Below are positions 14,187-16,313 of a DNA stretch of 16,313 bases, one piece after another. Both the position numbers and the translations under genes were made by a program. Origin of the DNA: Chloroflexota bacterium (GTDB lineage Bacteria > Chloroflexota > Anaerolineae > Aggregatilineales > Aggregatilineaceae); contig JACRBK010000199.1 of NCBI GenBank assembly GCA_016234525.1, forward strand, positions 1 through 16,313. Direction: 5' to 3'. The number at the start of each line of letters is the position of its first letter. Within the stretch, counting starts at the first letter, position 1. Below the pieces are notes generated by a model. That model made no database searches, had not been told where the DNA came from, and saw only the letters and a list, made by a program, of their open reading frames with translations.

Positions 14187-15140
14187 TTATTCCATCGCGC
14201 CCAAGATCAAGGCCAGCAGCGACATACGCACCAGCACGCCGTTATAGGCTTCGACCCAATAACGCTGGAAGCGAGTGTTGTCTACGTCCTGGCTCAGTTC
14301 GTCCTGACGGGGCAGCGAATGCAGCACAATCGCATCACTCTTCGCTTTTTCGAAGAGCAGCTTCTTCGTCACTTGATAGTTTGGCGGAGTACGGCCCTTG
14401 TCATCTTTAACTTCTTCGCGGGACTTGGTGTAGTCGGGCTGAACTACCGGTTCCATATACACAATATCCGCTTCGCCGATCACCTGCTCGATGTGTTCCT
14501 TGCGGGTGAAATTGAAGCCCATATCGCGCGCTTCTTTTTCGAATTCCGGCAGGAAGTACATTTCGTCGGGAGCGATTACGTAGACTTTAGAGTCAAATTT
14601 GCTCAGCGCATAACTCAGGCTGTGCATGGTACGCATCCGCATATCACCGATCATAACCCAGGTCAGACCGTCGAGGGTGCCGCGCTGGCGCCAAATGGTG
14701 AAGGTGTCGGTCAAAATTTGAGTGGGGTGTTCGCCCCAGCCATCGCCGCAGTTGATCACCGGAACGCTGGAATGCATGGCGGCTTCGTGGGGCGCGCCCT
14801 GCTGGAAGTGACGCATCGCGATAACGTCACCATAATATTCCAACATTTTGACGGTGTCCTGAATACCTTCCTGGTAGAAGTCACCCGCGCGGGTCATCTT
14901 CGCATCGGAGAAGCCGGTCACATGCCCACCGAGGCGGTGCATCGCGGCTTCGGTCGCCAGACGGGTGCGCGTGCTGGGCTGATAAAACGCCGTCACCAGC
15001 GTCTTTTCTTTGAGCAGGTCCCCGTTGCGGCGGTCGCGGGCATAGGGTTCCAGCCGTTCCGCGATCTCGAACACGCGGAAATACTCATGACGATCAAAAT
15101 CTTTTAACGAGAGAATGTCGCGTCCAGAAAAACTGCGCAT
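14187..15140 (-). CDS. Aspartate-carbamoyltransferase-like protein with altered acceptor site
   Basis: 317 residues. It keeps the carbamoyl-phosphate site of the family: PSTRTR (55-60), K81 in the 80s loop, MRHFQQGAP (109-117), HPTQILTD (138-145) and LHSLPRQDEL (273-282). The C-terminus QDVDNTRFQRYW and NGVLVRMSLLALILG are ATCase-like. GDMRMRTMHSL (165-175) keeps the Arg matching E. coli R167. The aspartate-binding T-R-x-Q motif (E. coli R229/Q231) is replaced by MEPVVQ (229-234), and the usual HPLPR is HSLPR, so the acceptor may not be aspartate. An ordinary pyrB remains possible. The ATG at 15140 has GGAG about 11 nt upstream. Preceded by a promoter-like site and two hairpins, and followed by the knotted transcarbamylase and carbamate kinase. 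Confidence 0.85.
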   Translation of the reverse strand: MRSFSGRDILSLKDFDRHEYFRVFEIAERLEPYARDRRNGDLLKEKTLVTAFYQPSTRTRLATEAAMHRLGGHVTGFSDAKMTRAGDFYQEGIQDTVKMLEYYGDVIAMRHFQQGAPHEAAMHSSVPVINCGDGWGEHPTQILTDTFTIWRQRGTLDGLTWVMIGDMRMRTMHSLSYALSKFDSKVYVIAPDEMYFLPEFEKEARDMGFNFTRKEHIEQVIGEADIVYMEPVVQPDYTKSREEVKDDKGRTPPNYQVTKKLLFEKAKSDAIVLHSLPRQDELSQDVDNTRFQRYWVEAYNGVLVRMSLLALILGAME

Positions 15141-15172
15141 TTTTTAGAATCTCCTATTCCGACTACACACTA

Positions 15173-15228
15173 GCTCCCACATGGAGCCAAACCAGACCTT
15201 ACGATAGTTGCACCAACCCAAGTTGGTG
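15173..15228 (-). promoter_or_regulatory. Two tandem hairpins in the 5' leader of the ATCase-like gene
   Basis: Arms CACCAAC (15211-15217) and GTTGGTG (15222-15228) form a 7-bp stem with a 4-nt loop. Arms GCTCC (15173-15177) and GGAGC (15183-15187) form a 5-bp stem with a 5-nt loop. If transcription starts near 15230 (from the -10 at 15237-15242), the first hairpin would lie at the extreme 5' end of the mRNA and the second about 40 nt before the start codon. Neither has a U-run. 5' stabilisation or regulation are the plausible roles. Confidence 0.4.
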
Positions 15229-15236
15229 GACACACA

Positions 15237-15265
15237 AGTATATCACGCCAATAGCAGGATGTGAC
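15237..15265 (-). promoter_or_regulatory. Candidate sigma70-type promoter for the transcarbamylase/carbamate kinase genes
   Basis: On the minus strand, TATACT (15242-15237; 5 of 6 to the -10 consensus) lies 17 nt after GTCACA (15265-15260; 4 of 6 to the -35 consensus), about 100 nt before the ATG at 15140 and after the hydantoinase stop at 15281. The spacing is ideal, but the -35 is modest and the call rests on pattern only. Confidence 0.35.
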
Positions 15266-15280
15266 CCCTTTTTTTAGTAT

Positions 15281-16313
15281 TTACGCGAGGGGTACAAACG
15301 GCTTTCCGCGCAAAAACTGCCCGCGCCCCGGTTCGCCGCTGAATTGGCCGTCATGAACCAACACGTTTCCCCGGCTCAAGACGGTACGCACCCGACCTTT
15401 TACGATGATCCCCTCATAGGGGGTATAACCGCCGATGGTGTGCATCTGCTGGGCACGAATCGTGACCTCCGGTGCAGGGTCATAGATCAAAAGATCGGCA
15501 TCACTACCAGGCAAAATCACGCCCTTCTGCGGATACAAACCAAACAGACACGCCGAATCGGTAGACATCAGGCGGGCCAGTTCTGTCAAGGTGAGTGGCT
15601 GCACATCTTCGCCCGCGATCTTGCGTTGCTGCGCCAGATGAACCGCAAAGGTATAGGTCAGCGCGAAAGAAGTTTCTAACCCTGGCAGCCCGCCCGGCGT
15701 TTTGATAAATTCGTCAAATTCTTGCTTTTGGGCCAGCGTATAATCGCAGTGATCGGTCGATACCGCGCTGAGTACCGGCCAGACTTTGAGCAGATCCACC
15801 GCCCAGGCTTTGGGGCGCAGCGGCGGCTGCAAAATAAAATGCTCGGCCTGAGGATCGCTGTACCGGCTGTCGTCCAGCCAGAAATACTGGGGGCAGGTTT
15901 CACAATAGACTGGCGGCCAGTTGCCCGCATCGTGTGCCTTCGCTACCTGCCAGATCGATTCCGCCGTAGAACAGTGGACAATATACACGGCGCTGCGGGT
16001 GATCTTCGCCAGATGCATCACGCGGCGCACAGCTTCCACTTCGGCTTCGGGGGGGCGACCCTGGCCGTGATAGGCCCGACTGGTATTGCCAGCCTCCACC
16101 AACCGCCCGGTGGCATCGGTCACAACAGCATCATTTTCACAGTGAATCATCGCCAGCATATCATCGGGCATGGCGCGGAAGGTATGCAGCAGGGCTGCAT
16201 CATCGGCGTAATAATTCGGGCGATAGGTGGTATAGAGTTTGATGCTGGGAACACCCAGATCGCGCAGTTCTTCTAACCACTGGCACGCCGCCGCCGGATC
16301 GCGCGGTAGGTCC
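15281..16313 (-). CDS. hydA: Dihydropyrimidinase/D-hydantoinase-type cyclic amidohydrolase (partial, N-terminus beyond window)
   Basis: 343 residues are visible; the frame is open to the right edge, so an internal ATG at 16171 is not the true start. Hydantoinases and dihydropyrimidinases open cyclic ureides (dihydrouracil, hydantoins, possibly allantoin-like rings) to N-carbamoyl amino acids. Visible: SIKLYTTYR (23-31 of this fragment) with the likely carboxylated lysine K25 and substrate-facing Tyr, MIHCEN with metal ligand H57, VYIVHCST with H113, ETCPQYFWLDDSRY (138-151), and STDHCDY with D187. The C-terminal beta domain contains GSDADLLIYDP. The N-terminal H-x-H pair lies outside. Downstream genes could use the ureido product. 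Allantoinase or phenylhydantoinase are alternatives within the same family. Confidence 0.9.
   Translation of the reverse strand, partial: DLPRDPAAACQWLEELRDLGVPSIKLYTTYRPNYYADDAALLHTFRAMPDDMLAMIHCENDAVVTDATGRLVEAGNTSRAYHGQGRPPEAEVEAVRRVMHLAKITRSAVYIVHCSTAESIWQVAKAHDAGNWPPVYCETCPQYFWLDDSRYSDPQAEHFILQPPLRPKAWAVDLLKVWPVLSAVSTDHCDYTLAQKQEFDEFIKTPGGLPGLETSFALTYTFAVHLAQQRKIAGEDVQPLTLTELARLMSTDSACLFGLYPQKGVILPGSDADLLIYDPAPEVTIRAQQMHTIGGYTPYEGIIVKGRVRTVLSRGNVLVHDGQFSGEPGRGQFLRGKPFVPLA

Noticed and set aside
14319..15107. A 262-codon plus-strand open frame opposite the ATCase-like gene
   Set aside because: Mirror frame of a well-supported gene; repeated His/Phe/Val pattern typical of antisense translation, no motif or ribosome site.
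11982..15140. Classic arginine deiminase (arc) operon
   Set aside because: Carbamate kinase and transcarbamylases are present, but there is no arginine deiminase or arginine/ornithine antiporter, and neither transcarbamylase is a standard ornithine transcarbamylase.
1..16313. Defence island, prophage, CRISPR or transposon
   Set aside because: No direct-repeat array, integrase, transposase, phage or toxin-antitoxin gene was seen; the genes are metabolic and colinear.

Overview
All convincing genes in this 16.3 kb window lie on the minus strand and are tightly packed. The largest gap is about 170 bases. No rRNA, tRNA, CRISPR array or transposase was seen. Base composition is moderately GC-rich. 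The gene content suggests a Chloroflexota (Anaerolineae-like) bacterium: a stand-alone bacterial F420 module, dispersed GC-rich palindromes, and an ArnT-like membrane glycosyltransferase with the DDTYIHFQYA signature. This assignment is inference from recognised families; no marker gene is present.

In transcription order (right to left) the first region, 16313-11982, looks like a carbamoyl-group catabolic module. It has a dihydropyrimidinase/hydantoinase (cut by the right edge), an aspartate-carbamoyltransferase-like protein, a knotted-type carbamoyltransferase (AOTCase/SOTCase/YgeW clade) and a carbamate kinase. A zinc-ribbon threonine-synthase-like PLP enzyme (11966-10707) follows.

A GT2 glycosyltransferase and an 82-residue coiled-coil protein (10625-9328) come next. 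The catabolic theme resumes with a 467-residue fold-type-II PLP enzyme of unknown substrate, a 228-residue protein of unknown function, and an SsnA-type amidohydrolase (9240-5768). Hydantoinase + knotted carbamoyltransferase + carbamate kinase + SsnA + a PLP ammonia-lyase-like enzyme resembles the E. coli/gut-anaerobe purine (urate) fermentation cluster hyuA-ygeW-yqeA-ssnA-ygeX. Here, however, YgeX is replaced by other PLP enzymes and a second, ATCase-like transcarbamylase is added. The inferred logic is that a cyclic ureide is opened to a ureido acid. The ureido group is then phosphorolysed by a transcarbamylase, and the carbamoyl phosphate feeds carbamate kinase to make ATP. The PLP enzymes would deaminate the freed amino acid.

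The third region, 5752-2056, is an F420 module: NADPH:F420 oxidoreductase, CofE, a nitroreductase matching the C-terminal half of FbiB, CofD and CofC, joined by 1-nt gaps, a 10-nt overlap and an ATGA overlap. A leader with a dispersed palindrome precedes an LLM-class F420-dependent oxidoreductase (1951-941), a hotdog thioesterase, and the start of a membrane glycosyltransferase running off the left edge. The Fo synthase gene (cofG/cofH or fbiC) is not in the window.
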